Of a stretch of 15,580 bases of DNA, positions 6,077-13,853 are shown one piece after another. The translations under genes were made by a program, and so were the position numbers. The notes under the pieces are model-generated. The model saw only the letters and a list, made by a program, of their open reading frames with translations, had not been told where the DNA came from and did not search any database. The stretch comes from JAJDIA01 sp031555145 (GTDB lineage Bacteria > Bacteroidota > Bacteroidia > Bacteroidales > Tannerellaceae), in assembly GCA_031555145.1 (NCBI GenBank), contig JAVBUR010000075.1, positions 1-15,580 of the forward strand, given 5' to 3'. Position 1 is the stretch's first letter, and each line of letters begins with the position of its first letter.

Positions 6077-6229
6077 ATGTCAAAAGTGCAACTCAAGAAG
6101 CGTCTCTTAGCTCTTGCTAAGAAACAGATCATCGAAGTAATGGTAGAACTCTACAAGGCCCGAAAAGAGGCCAAGGAGTATCAGGTATATATGCTGCATC
6201 GGCAAGTAACCCCTAAGTACCACAGGTAG
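6077..6229 (+). CDS. Short DUF6155-like N-terminal remnant
   Basis: 50 residues from ATG 6077, starting MSKVQLKKRLLALAKKQIIE and continuing VMVELYKARKEAKEYQVYML. From memory this resembles the first 40 residues of DUF6155 proteins (MSK-x-x-LKK..L..L..EQ..E.I..LY...K..KEYY), whose full length is much greater. The last residues (HRQVTPKYHR) do not fit, so it is probably a truncated copy. Its stop is only 3 bp before the methyltransferase start, so the ORF could be translated as a leader or be coupled to it. Function unknown. Confidence 0.45.
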   Translation: MSKVQLKKRLLALAKKQIIEVMVELYKARKEAKEYQVYMLHRQVTPKYHR

Positions 6230-6232
6230 AGT

Positions 6233-7036
6233 ATGCCTATCCTAGAAATCACATCGTTATCTCATCCCGGAGTAGAGATCTTCAGCACGCTCACGGAGGC
6301 TCAGTTGCGCCGTCACATGGATGTGGCCAGAGGTATCTTTATAGCGGAAAGTCCCAAGGTGATCCATGTGGCATTAGAGGCCGGCTATGAACCGTTGGCC
6401 ATCTTGTGTGAACAGAAACATATTAGCGGTGATGCCGCCTCCATCATGGAGCGTTGTGGTGACATTCCGGTCTATACAGGTGAGCGAAGCGTACTCGCCA
6501 TGCTGACCGGCTATACCCTTACGCGTGGTGTTCTTTGCGCCATGCGCCGCCCTGAACCACGAAGCATAGAGGAAGTATGCCAGGGAGCAAAACGTATCGT
6601 GGTAATAGATGGTGTTGTTGACACCACCAACATCGGCGCCATCTTCCGTTCGGCAGCCGCTCTGGGTATTGATGCCGTCCTGCTTACCCCTTCCTCCTGC
6701 GACCCGCTAAACCGCCGGGCTATCAGAGTGTCCATGGGAGCCGTATTCCTCGTTCCATGGACTTGGATGGACGGCCCCATCAACACACTTGGCCAATGGG
6801 GATTCCGTACCGCAGCGATGGCTCTCACGGACGATGCTATCTCCATCGATCATCCGGCATTGATAACTGCCCCCAAGCTGGCCATAGTAATGGGCACCGA
6901 AGGCGACGGCCTCTCACCCGAAACGATAGCAGAAGCTGATTACGTGGTTCGCATCCCCATGTCGCATGGTGTCGATTCCCTCAATGTTGCCGCCGCTTCT
7001 GCCGTGGCTTTCTGGCAACTGCGCATTTCAAGATAA
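6233..7036 (+). CDS. SpoU/TrmH-family RNA 2'-O-methyltransferase
   Basis: 267 residues. The C-terminal SPOUT (alpha/beta knot) domain has all three SpoU motifs: motif 1 VVDTTNIGAIFRSA (N133, R139), motif 2 AIVMGTEGDGL (E223, G226) and motif 3 IPMSHGVDSLNVAAA (241-255, with S249 L250 N251). The N-terminal 110 residues match the substrate-binding region of the family (FIAESPKVIHVALEAGYEP). The family transfers a methyl group from S-adenosylmethionine to a ribose 2'-OH of rRNA or tRNA in the cytoplasm; the exact target cannot be read from sequence. It appears to be the first core gene after the island. Confidence 0.9.
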   Translation: MPILEITSLSHPGVEIFSTLTEAQLRRHMDVARGIFIAESPKVIHVALEAGYEPLAILCEQKHISGDAASIMERCGDIPVYTGERSVLAMLTGYTLTRGVLCAMRRPEPRSIEEVCQGAKRIVVIDGVVDTTNIGAIFRSAAALGIDAVLLTPSSCDPLNRRAIRVSMGAVFLVPWTWMDGPINTLGQWGFRTAAMALTDDAISIDHPALITAPKLAIVMGTEGDGLSPETIAEADYVVRIPMSHGVDSLNVAAASAVAFWQLRISR

Positions 7037-7100
7037 TATAAAATTCACGTATGTTGATTTCAGAAGCGATACTCCCTCCAAAAGGCCGGATATACCGGTT

Positions 7101-8204
7101 TCAGTCACTTGGGACTGGCTCATAGTCCAGTGGCAGCGTATCAGCCAGGCGTTGTTCGTTCATTTCGCCGAAAAAGATCACACCATCCCAGGGAGACAGG
7201 ATGTTGCCATAGTTGTCGATCAGCAGTTCGGGTACGGTAAAGGCAATGAGGGTATGGACCGCATTGCTGAGTACATTCGTTCCTTTCAGGAAACCAAAGT
7301 CCGCATGGCCGGTGTTCGCAATCCCGATATCCCCGAATACCGGCTTCGCATAAGGGACGGTATGCCCCTTCACTGCCGGAAGGAGGCGGAGTTTCTTCAT
7401 CGAAAGCGTGTCGGTCACCTCAAAACAGGAGTCGGGTGACAGGGTCGCTCCGTTTTTCTCCAACTGCCAATGCGTCTGGCCCAGTTCACCTTTAATCACA
7501 CGTCGGAAGAAGTTAGCACGGGAGACGGCAAAGGCATCCTCTCGCCTGCGCATGATCCGCGTATTGTCCGGAGAGGTTACATCTTTAAATACCGAATAGC
7601 CCGAATAAAGGGTCTGCAATATCCATCTATCTGCCATCTCATTGCGCGAATAGGTGATCACAAAGACCTTCAGATCGAAAAGGATATCATAGCCCAGGTA
7701 CTTGCTCTCGATGCGGAGCGGCTTAGCGGCCGTTGCCCGGAGTTCTTTTTGCTCAGCGTCGTAGATCAGTGTGATGTCGTCTTCATTCACGATCCGGCAG
7801 GCTCTACCGCTTGGCCGGTTTCCCAGGAAATAGCGTTTGAACACGGCCATCTTTTGCTTCCGGCTGTACCGCGCTTTGCCAATGACGTCCAGTTCAGCCA
7901 AATCTTCGATGCGTTCTTCCATCAGTATCTCGGCAGGGATGGCGGAGAGGTTATCGAACGCCTGCGTTTCGTATGTCAGATGGCCGACGACCAACGAAGT
8001 ATGCAAGCCACCGGGGACGGTCAACCGGAAACGGCCTGCCGTGTCCGTAAGCGTATAGTAGGAAGTCCCTTTCAGGTAGATGTCAGCATTGGCGACAGGT
8101 AGTCGTGTCTGCTTGTCGCGTACCACGCCAGACAGTGTTTGTGCCGTTGCAGAGGCTACCAGCAGCAAAGCCGAAGTCAGTAAAAAGATCAGCCGTGTCT
8201 TCAT
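7101..8204 (-). CDS. Secreted carboxypeptidase-regulatory-like domain protein
   Basis: 367 residues. Signal peptide MKTRLIFLLTSALLLVASAT ending at about AQ22. Residues 22-93 form a CarboxypepD_reg-like beta-sandwich (TLSGVVRDKQTRLPVANADI, LKGTSYYTLTDTAGRFRLTV), the fold common at the N-terminus of exported Bacteroidota proteins. The remaining 270 residues are of no family I can name; they contain a PVFGDIGIANTGHADFGFLK stretch and no membrane segments. Probably periplasmic or surface-exposed, perhaps with an outer-membrane partner. It is divergent from the thioesterase gene with about 200 bp between them. Confidence 0.75.
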   Translation of the reverse strand: MKTRLIFLLTSALLLVASATAQTLSGVVRDKQTRLPVANADIYLKGTSYYTLTDTAGRFRLTVPGGLHTSLVVGHLTYETQAFDNLSAIPAEILMEERIEDLAELDVIGKARYSRKQKMAVFKRYFLGNRPSGRACRIVNEDDITLIYDAEQKELRATAAKPLRIESKYLGYDILFDLKVFVITYSRNEMADRWILQTLYSGYSVFKDVTSPDNTRIMRRREDAFAVSRANFFRRVIKGELGQTHWQLEKNGATLSPDSCFEVTDTLSMKKLRLLPAVKGHTVPYAKPVFGDIGIANTGHADFGFLKGTNVLSNAVHTLIAFTVPELLIDNYGNILSPWDGVIFFGEMNEQRLADTLPLDYEPVPSD

Positions 8205-8239
8205 ATGTATACGGAAGTAGTTCGTGTGTTATACAAAGT

Positions 8240-8260
8240 CGTTTGTGCGCTATACAAACG
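8240..8260. promoter_or_regulatory. Operator-like inverted repeat upstream of the secreted protein gene
   Basis: CGTTTGT (8240-8246) and ACAAACG (8254-8260) form a perfect 7-bp inverted repeat with a 7-bp spacer, in the leader of the minus-strand gene. TATACAAA also occurs twice (8230, 8251) with a 21-bp step. This may be a repressor site. Confidence 0.4.
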
Positions 8261-8271
8261 TCCCTTGCAAG

Positions 8272-8279
8272 CAAAGATA
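8272..8279 (-). promoter_or_regulatory. -7 box for the secreted carboxypeptidase-regulatory-like gene
   Basis: TATCTTTG on the minus strand. No good TTTG is found 19-21 bp upstream, so the -33 element is weak. The leader would be about 60 nt and contain the inverted repeat at 8240-8260. Confidence 0.5.
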
Positions 8280-8355
8280 TGCATTAATATGCAGCAGCAC
8301 GATCGTTTTCTCCCTAAAATGCATCTTTGTCCGATACAGGCAAGACTCCTTTGTG

Positions 8356-8363
8356 TATCTTTG
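8356..8363 (+). promoter_or_regulatory. -7 box for the thioesterase gene
   Basis: TATCTTTG lies 43 bp before ATG 8407. The nearest TTTG (8326-8329) is 26 bp upstream, too far for a standard -33 box. Confidence 0.5.
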
Positions 8364-8368
8364 CACCT

Positions 8369-8385
8369 CCGGAACGATCCGGAAC
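8369..8385. repeat. CCGGAAC direct repeat after the thioesterase promoter
   Basis: CCGGAAC at 8369-8375 and 8379-8385, with a 10-bp step, lies at or just after the predicted transcription start. One helical turn apart is typical of a dimer binding site, but this is inference. Confidence 0.35.
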
Positions 8386-8406
8386 ATTCATGCAATAGCA
8401 ACCGAT

Positions 8407-8847
8407 ATGACAGACAATCACACCTTCCGCCATGCCGTCAAGATACAGGTCCGCTTCAATGATGTGGATATGATGGGGCATGTTTCCAATACTGTTTACC
8501 AGAGTTATTACGACTATGGGAAGCTGAAGTATATCGAGACGGTCCTCGGGGATATCGAATGGGATACGTGTTCGATTGTCGGGGCATCGATCAAGATCGA
8601 CTACCTCTGCCCCATCTTCATGAAGACACAGATCGTCGTGCAGACACGTGTGGCGGCCATCGGCACCAAGAGCATGACTTTCGAGCACCGCATCCTCAAG
8701 CGGGACACCGACGAGGTGCTATCGACCTGCACGGCTATCGTGGTATGCTATCGCCCGAAAGAACAGCAAAGCGTCCCCGTGCCCGACAGTTGGCGACAGA
8801 AGATCACAGCGTTCGAGCAGAAGGAAGAACACTATCAGAAAAGATAA
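8407..8847 (+). CDS. Acyl-CoA thioesterase, hotdog fold (4HBT family)
   Basis: 146 residues from ATG 8407; the frame stays open upstream to 8224 but the promoter -7 box sits at 8356-8363, so the shorter start is preferred. The active-site segment FNDVDMMGHVSNTVYQSYYD (D21, G24, H25, N28) is the D-x-x-x-H-x-x-N/Y type signature of 4-hydroxybenzoyl-CoA thioesterase/YbgC-like proteins. The rest follows the hotdog pattern, with a central helix YYDYGKLKYIETVLG and strands SIKIDYLCPIFMKTQIVVQT. The family hydrolyses acyl-CoA thioesters in the cytoplasm; substrate unknown. Confidence 0.85.
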   Translation: MTDNHTFRHAVKIQVRFNDVDMMGHVSNTVYQSYYDYGKLKYIETVLGDIEWDTCSIVGASIKIDYLCPIFMKTQIVVQTRVAAIGTKSMTFEHRILKRDTDEVLSTCTAIVVCYRPKEQQSVPVPDSWRQKITAFEQKEEHYQKR

Positions 8848-8876
8848 TCGTATAAAAACAATGCATTTACGATTAT
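8844..8876 (+). terminator. Hairpin at the thioesterase 3' end
   Basis: ATAATCGTA (8844-8852) pairs with TACGATTAT (8868-8876), a 9-bp stem with a 15-nt loop overlapping the stop codon. No real T run follows, so terminator function is uncertain. Confidence 0.35.
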
Positions 8877-8891
8877 TTAGCACATGGCTTG

Positions 8892-8922
8892 ATTGATCAC
8901 TCGCCTCCTTTACATATCTTTG
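8892..8922 (+). promoter_or_regulatory. Promoter of the TonB-CTD gene
   Basis: ATTG (8892-8895), a 19-bp spacer and TATCTTTG (8915-8922). The transcription start would be near 8929 with a leader of about 24 nt to ATG 8953, which argues against starting at 8893. Confidence 0.65.
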
Positions 8923-8952
8923 GGGAGTAGTAATCATTTAGACCTCACAATC

Positions 8953-9438
8953 ATGAAAGTACCAGCCACCATCATCACACGATGCCTGCTATTCGCAAGT
9001 GTAACTTGTGCCTATGGCCAGCAGACGGAAACACAAGAGACGCAGCCTGCAAAAACGATTACCAACCTGTCGCCCGTTCAAAGCCCTGATACAGGGAAGC
9101 TGGAATCATCATCCATCTTCGTACAACCGGAGAAAATGCCCCAGTTCCCCGGGGGTGAAGCGGCGATGACAGACTTCCTGGTTAAAAACATCCGTTACCC
9201 CGAGTCCTTGATCGGATCAGGCAAAAGTGGTAAGGTAATCTGTTCCTTCCGCATACTCGAAACCGGAAGCATCAGCGATATTGAAGTAGTTAGGGGTGTC
9301 TGCCCGGAGATGGACAATGAGGCTGTCCGTTTGATCCAAAGTATGCCCGACTGGATACCCGGTGATATCAGGGGCAAACCAAGCGCATTCATGTACACAC
9401 TGCCTATCACATTTAAAGACACAGTCACTAAGCAGTAA
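8953..9438 (+). CDS. Secreted TonB C-terminal domain protein
   Basis: 161 residues. Signal peptide about 1-22 (MKVPATIITRCLLFASVTCA). After a low-complexity linker, the TonB C-terminal fold starts with MPQFPGGEAAM (PGGE about 66-69), then NIRYPESLIGSGKSGKVICS, FRILETGSISDIEVVRGVCP and MDNEAVRLIQSMPDWIPG, all typical of Bacteroidota TonB-family domains. Normal TonB proteins have an inner-membrane anchor and a long proline-rich spacer; here only a cleavable signal is seen, so it is probably soluble in the periplasm, with a role other than classical energy transduction. Transcribed alone and convergent with the glycosidase gene. Confidence 0.8.
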   Translation: MKVPATIITRCLLFASVTCAYGQQTETQETQPAKTITNLSPVQSPDTGKLESSSIFVQPEKMPQFPGGEAAMTDFLVKNIRYPESLIGSGKSGKVICSFRILETGSISDIEVVRGVCPEMDNEAVRLIQSMPDWIPGDIRGKPSAFMYTLPITFKDTVTKQ

Positions 9439-9466
9439 AGAGCTCAAAGAGTCCCCCCCCTTTACT
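9434..9466. terminator. Hairpin between convergent genes
   Basis: AGTAAAG (9434-9440) pairs with CTTTACT (9460-9466). It spans both stop codons and a run of eight C at 9453-9460. No T run; possible shared 3' end. Confidence 0.35.
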
Positions 9467-12281
9467 CATACGTCGTGATGTTCTTCACCCCACGGATGTT
9501 GCGGACAACGGTGGCACCCTGAAAGAGTTCGCGGACGGCCTGCGGCGTGTAATGCGCTGCCGGGGCAAAGGCATCGGAAGCCATGTATTGGAGGATGGCC
9601 TGACGGAACTGGCGGCCTTCGGGTGTATCGGCAATGGCGGCCAGGTCGCACATGGAGACAAGCAGACGGCCTTCGCCCACCTGCATCTCGAAGAGGAGGC
9701 CGAGTTTGTGGTTGCGTTCGATGTTGTCGATGAGTTGTACCAGCGGACGGTAGCTCGCCGGCGTCAGGTCGAGGATGAGCGGACGGGCGTTGCGCAGGAT
9801 GATCCACCACTGCCAGTTGCTACACATATCCGTCGGAAAAGCTGCAAAGAGCGGATGCGCCGGGTCGGTCAGCACCGATAGCGTACCGGGCGACACGTCG
9901 CGGTGCAGGCTCTCGGAGATACTCTTGAACATGGCATAGTTCCAGTAATCGGGCGTGAAGAGGCCACCGACGGTGATCGCTTCCAATCCGGTATGGTCGG
10001 GCACGAAGAGTACCTTCTCCCCTTTTTCCAACAGCAGCAGGGCGTCGACAAGGGAAGTCGTTTCGGTCGGCGCACCGGCTATCTCCGGCGCCTCGGCGGG
10101 ATAGGCCCAGAGGTCGTAACCATTGGTGCGGCCGTCGATCTCGAGCGTCAGGCGTAGTTGCACAGGCGTATCAAGTGCGGCAAGCGGGATATCGATGCGG
10201 CCGTCTTCCTGCAGTTTCCCTTGCGGGATATCTATCGGGAAAGCGCCTTCCGACAGTACCTCACCCGGACCGTCGGGTTGCAGGCTCCACCGCAAGGTCT
10301 TTCCTTTCAGTGCAGTTGCCGAATAGTTGGCCACCTCTACGGTAGCCGTGAACGACTCACCTTGCTCCCAGCAATACTTCGGGAAGACGGCCAGCGGCAC
10401 GATGTCGGAGCAAAATCCGCTGAACTCTTCCGGCGTAATCCCACCCTTACTATCCATAAACGCATCGAGCAGACCGACGTATGCGCTTCCCTGTCCGGGA
10501 TAATCCTGCAAATCGAGTAACTGGAAACCGCCGAAGCCCGGCGTACGCAGGCACATCTCGATATCCGCCTTGTAGCACATGGCGGCAAAGCGCGCCGTGG
10601 CACGGTGGAACACATCCGCCTGGTCACCCATACCGGCCGCTTCGAGCCGACGGCGAAAGACTTCGAGGTTATAGGGATAGAGTACACCGGTGTATTTCGC
10701 GATCTCGCCATAATCGGGATAGACCTGGAACTGCCCGTTCTCATGGCTGATGATGGGCACGCTGCAAGCCGCTACCGCCGGGTCGAAGGTACGGTCGGCC
10801 GACGGGTAGGTAGCGTTCATATAGCCACCGTCTTTTGCATCGGCAAAGGAGAAAGTCGCACGGGTGTGCATCGAATAGTCGTCCGATCCGACCTGCCCGC
10901 CCACGCGGCAGGTGACGAAGAAGTCTTCGCCCGGTTGTTGTCCACCCGTACCCAGGCCATTGTTCGAGCCAAAGGCGTAGAGGCGGCGTTGGTCGGAGGA
11001 GCGGAAACCTTCGGTAATCTCACGCATAAAACCATAGTCACCGCCCAACTCATTGCCCAACGCCATCATCACGAACGAGGGATGGTTGCCATAGGCCGCC
11101 AACAGGCCACGGCCTTCGGCCAGCAGGAAGTCGTTCAGCTCGGCTTGCTCCCGCTTCATCGTTCCCCAGTAGGGAAGTTCGGCCTGGAGGTAGATACCTT
11201 CTTCGTCGGCGGCCTCGAAGGCAGCACGCGGCGGCGTCCAGGAATGGAAGCGGTAGTGGTTGATGCCATATTGCTTGGAGAGGCGGAATTGTGCGGCCCA
11301 CGCCTCCTTCTCCATCGGCGGGTAACCGGTAAGGGGGAATACGCAGCCATCGTGCTTACCCCGCAGGAAGGTCGTCAGCCCATTGATGGAAAACTGCGTG
11401 CCGGCGGCCTGGAAATCGCGGACACCGAACGAGGTCGTGTAGTAATCTGTCCGCCCGTCACAGGTCAGCATCGCGTTCACCCGGTAGAGCGCCGGATCGA
11501 ACTCGCTCCAACACGCCGGCTTATGCCCCAGGCCCAGGTGAAGGGTATAGGTATGCGTTCCTTCGCGGAGGTCGACCGGCAGGGTCTGCATGGGGAGGAC
11601 GTCCGTGCGGTCGGTGTTATAGACATATCCTTTGACCGTCACCTCCGCCCGTCCTTCTACGGAAGAACGGATACGAGCCACCAGCGGCACCGACGGTGAA
11701 TCGACCGTGGGATAGGCCTGCAACGACTCGATCGTGATCCCGTCGTCGGCTTCCAGCCCGAAGCGTCCGATGACGCCGTTCCAGTTCGTCTGTGTCGCAT
11801 CCGTCCAGGCATGCGATCCCTGTATGCCACCGGGGACGGAACGGGGTCCATTGTCTATCTCGATACAGAGGGTATGGTGGCCGGGGCTTAGTGGCCCGAT
11901 CACATATTCCTGCGGGGAGAGCAAGAGGGAAGAAGCGCCGATGCTGTCGCCGTCGATCCGCACGACCGAAGGCTTGGTACGTTCCATCACCAGCCGCCAT
12001 TGCTTACCGGCCAGCGTATCGGGAATCTCCACATCGCGCGTATACGTCATCTTACCTACATACGGACGCAGGCGGGTGAGTTGCATCGTCCGTAGCGTAT
12101 CGCCGGTGAGAGGCGCCAGGCCGCTTTCATCGACGGTACCGGGCAGCCGGATATCGCCCAGGTCGCACTGCCAGATACCCGACAGGTCGATAAAGGGACG
12201 CTCATCGAACACCGGACGTTCGGGTTGCCCGCAGGCAAAGAGTGCGAACAGGCAAAGCAGGGATACGGATAGTCTTTTCAT
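9462..12281 (-). CDS. Glycoside hydrolase family 2 lipoprotein (beta-galactosidase-like)
   Basis: 939 residues from ATG 12281; the upstream in-frame ATG at 12326 lies before the -7 box and is rejected. The lipoprotein signal MKRLSVSLLCLFALFAC has a good lipobox (LFAC, C17). Residues 30-290 form the GH2 sugar-binding and immunoglobulin-like domains, and 295-620 the TIM barrel. The acid/base glutamate is E411 in ALGNELGG and the nucleophile E514 in IISHENGQF; R344/H346 (HYRFHSWTPP) belong to the active-site edge. About 310 further residues carry extra beta domains (EVANYSATALKGKTLRWSLQ). The family cleaves beta-linked sugars from glycans, here at the cell surface or in the periplasm. No SusC/SusD pair or other glycan gene lies nearby. 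Substrate unknown. Confidence 0.85.
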   Translation of the reverse strand: MKRLSVSLLCLFALFACGQPERPVFDERPFIDLSGIWQCDLGDIRLPGTVDESGLAPLTGDTLRTMQLTRLRPYVGKMTYTRDVEIPDTLAGKQWRLVMERTKPSVVRIDGDSIGASSLLLSPQEYVIGPLSPGHHTLCIEIDNGPRSVPGGIQGSHAWTDATQTNWNGVIGRFGLEADDGITIESLQAYPTVDSPSVPLVARIRSSVEGRAEVTVKGYVYNTDRTDVLPMQTLPVDLREGTHTYTLHLGLGHKPACWSEFDPALYRVNAMLTCDGRTDYYTTSFGVRDFQAAGTQFSINGLTTFLRGKHDGCVFPLTGYPPMEKEAWAAQFRLSKQYGINHYRFHSWTPPRAAFEAADEEGIYLQAELPYWGTMKREQAELNDFLLAEGRGLLAAYGNHPSFVMMALGNELGGDYGFMREITEGFRSSDQRRLYAFGSNNGLGTGGQQPGEDFFVTCRVGGQVGSDDYSMHTRATFSFADAKDGGYMNATYPSADRTFDPAVAACSVPIISHENGQFQVYPDYGEIAKYTGVLYPYNLEVFRRRLEAAGMGDQADVFHRATARFAAMCYKADIEMCLRTPGFGGFQLLDLQDYPGQGSAYVGLLDAFMDSKGGITPEEFSGFCSDIVPLAVFPKYCWEQGESFTATVEVANYSATALKGKTLRWSLQPDGPGEVLSEGAFPIDIPQGKLQEDGRIDIPLAALDTPVQLRLTLEIDGRTNGYDLWAYPAEAPEIAGAPTETTSLVDALLLLEKGEKVLFVPDHTGLEAITVGGLFTPDYWNYAMFKSISESLHRDVSPGTLSVLTDPAHPLFAAFPTDMCSNWQWWIILRNARPLILDLTPASYRPLVQLIDNIERNHKLGLLFEMQVGEGRLLVSMCDLAAIADTPEGRQFRQAILQYMASDAFAPAAHYTPQAVRELFQGATVVRNIRGVKNITTYE

Positions 12282-12306
12282 ATACAACACGTCGTTAGTG
12301 AAACAA

Positions 12307-12314
12307 CAAAGATA
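12307..12314 (-). promoter_or_regulatory. -7 box of the GH2 gene
   Basis: TATCTTTG on the minus strand, 26 bp before ATG 12281. No clear TTTG at the -33 spacing. Confidence 0.5.
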
Positions 12315-12465
12315 CGCCATTTGCAATACGCGCTCCTTCTTTTCCCCTGAATTCCGTCAAAGAAATCGTCTGCCGTACAACCGCAAATCGAAACAATCAC
12401 GCCTGTCCGGTGGTTTACTATACAGGGGCGCAGCCTTCATACCGGAACCGCCTCTACGTATTGCT

Positions 12466-13254
12466 ATGAGAACTATCTTCCGAAACAGCCGGACGCTGTT
12501 GATCACCCTCCTATGCCTGTTTACGGGCATAAGCGGCACCGTCCGGGCACAAACAACGAACCGTACCCACGGGCGCGGTATTGAGTATTTCCCTTACCCG
12601 TTTGCCCGGATGTACTATGTGCAACCGCGCTTCGACCGGGTGAATTACGGCGATGGGAAATATACGAACTCCTACGTCCTGCGTGCCTTCAGCACAGCCT
12701 GGCGCCGTTTCCACGTACGCCTCGAAGTGCCGTTGGCGGATACAAACACATCAGGACAACACGTATTCGGATTGTCGGATATCAACCTCCGTGTGCTGCA
12801 TGCCCAACGATTACATGAGAGCCTGTTCCTTGGCTACGGCGCTGAGTTGGTGATGAACACGGCCACTGATCCATCGCTCGGCGGGGGTAAGTGGGACATC
12901 CGTCCGGGAGCGGGACTGATCTACTTCCGCGGTTCGCCGGAGGATGTGACGGGGACGATCGAATTCACGGTCGAGTACCGTGCCACGATGGCGAAAGCCG
13001 CCGACCGCACCCGCACCAATGTGCTGGCCTGGGCGCCGAACATCGACTGGTGGTTCCCGAAATGGTATTTCGGCTACTACGCCACCTGGACCTACGACTT
13101 TGAGAGCGACCATCTCGACATCCCCCTCGATGTGGAAGTGGGCTACAACCTGCTCCACAACCTCACGCTGGCAGGCGAACTTATCCTGCCGCTAACGAAG
13201 CACAGCCCCTACCGGAACGAATTTGCCGTCAAGTTACGCTACTCGTTCCCGTAA
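12466..13254 (+). CDS. Outer-membrane beta-barrel protein (putative)
   Basis: 262 residues from ATG 12466. The frame stays open to 11734 but that part is antisense to the GH2 gene, and MRTIFRNSRTLLITLLCLFT is a clear signal peptide with cleavage near VRAQ. The mature part shows alternating aromatic/polar strands (RMYYVQPRFDRVNYGDGKYT, WFPKWYFGYYATWTYDFESD) and ends in FAVKLRYSFP, like the last beta strand of an outer-membrane barrel. About 235 mature residues would give 10-12 strands. A link to Phenol_MetA_deg/porin-like families is possible but I cannot confirm it. No promoter was found in the 180 bp before it. Function unknown. Confidence 0.65.
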   Translation: MRTIFRNSRTLLITLLCLFTGISGTVRAQTTNRTHGRGIEYFPYPFARMYYVQPRFDRVNYGDGKYTNSYVLRAFSTAWRRFHVRLEVPLADTNTSGQHVFGLSDINLRVLHAQRLHESLFLGYGAELVMNTATDPSLGGGKWDIRPGAGLIYFRGSPEDVTGTIEFTVEYRATMAKAADRTRTNVLAWAPNIDWWFPKWYFGYYATWTYDFESDHLDIPLDVEVGYNLLHNLTLAGELILPLTKHSPYRNEFAVKLRYSFP

Positions 13255-13280
13255 GCGTATACACAAACCGACGAACCAAC

Positions 13281-13326
13281 GGCGGATAAATAATAAATGT
13301 AAAATAGTTTGTATAACATATCCGCC
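13281..13326. repeat. Inverted repeat GGCGGATA/TATCCGCC
   Basis: Perfect 8-bp arms (13281-13288 and 13319-13326) around a 30-nt AT-rich loop, after the beta-barrel gene and before the next promoter. It could be a terminator-like stem or operator; there is no T run. Confidence 0.35.
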
Positions 13327-13329
13327 CGC

Positions 13330-13360
13330 TTGGTAGTCTGCCTGCTGTTTCATAGCTTTG
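13330..13360 (+). promoter_or_regulatory. Promoter of the four-helix membrane protein gene
   Basis: TTGG (13330-13333), 19 bp, then TAGCTTTG (13353-13360). Start near 13367, leader about 40 nt to ATG 13407; a TTG start at 13368 would leave almost no leader. Confidence 0.55.
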
Positions 13361-13406
13361 ACTCACATTGAGCCAAACAAACAAAAACACTTTAATAACC
13401 GTTAGT

Positions 13407-13847
13407 ATGCTATTACGAATTGGAGGTTGGCTAACCATCCTCATCGCTATTGCCCATGTGATTGGTCTGTTCGGGGCTGAATTGTTTTTTGAAATGCGCG
13501 GACTGGGTGACCAGTTGGTACGCGATGCATCTATTCACCCGTATTTACCCTACTATGAGATCCTGTTCGGAGCACTTATGTTTCTGTGGATCGGCCTCTA
13601 TGGCCTGGCAGCCGGCGGGTTGCTGAAGAAGGATCTGCCGCTACTGAAGATTGCGATCTTCACCATCGCCGGCTGCTTCCTGCTCCGGGCTATCGGTGGC
13701 TACATCTATGCCTTTGCCACACACGTACACCTGTACGAGATGGTCAACGCAACCCTCGCACTGCTCATCGGGACATTGTTCCTGCTGGGTGGGTTGAAAA
13801 AATGGGACATACGCTTCCTGAGAAAAGCCGTTCAGAAACCGGCGTAA
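13407..13847 (+). CDS. Small integral membrane protein, four predicted helices
   Basis: 146 residues from ATG 13407 (MLLRIGGWLTILIAIAHVIG). Four hydrophobic segments: about residues 5-25, 48-72, 80-102 and 109-128. A charged loop (EMRGLGDQLVRDASIHPYLP) sits between helices 1 and 2, and the C-terminus is basic (KKWDIRFLRKAVQKPA), probably cytoplasmic. It looks like an inner-membrane protein of about the size of DoxX/DUF-type four-helix families, but I see no defining motif. It has its own promoter and no co-directional partner. Confidence 0.7.
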   Translation: MLLRIGGWLTILIAIAHVIGLFGAELFFEMRGLGDQLVRDASIHPYLPYYEILFGALMFLWIGLYGLAAGGLLKKDLPLLKIAIFTIAGCFLLRAIGGYIYAFATHVHLYEMVNATLALLIGTLFLLGGLKKWDIRFLRKAVQKPA

Positions 13848-13853
13848 GCGGCT

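Noticed and set aside
7470..8102. Plus-strand open frame of 210 codons
   Set aside because: Antisense to the carboxypeptidase-regulatory-like gene with signal peptide; no recognisable domain.
10605..11699. Long plus-strand open frame of 364 codons
   Set aside because: Entirely antisense to the GH2 gene, which has catalytic motifs and a lipoprotein signal; GC-rich codon use keeps the opposite frame open.
11734..12465. N-terminal extension of the beta-barrel gene frame
   Set aside because: Antisense to the GH2 gene; a clear signal peptide begins at ATG 12466.
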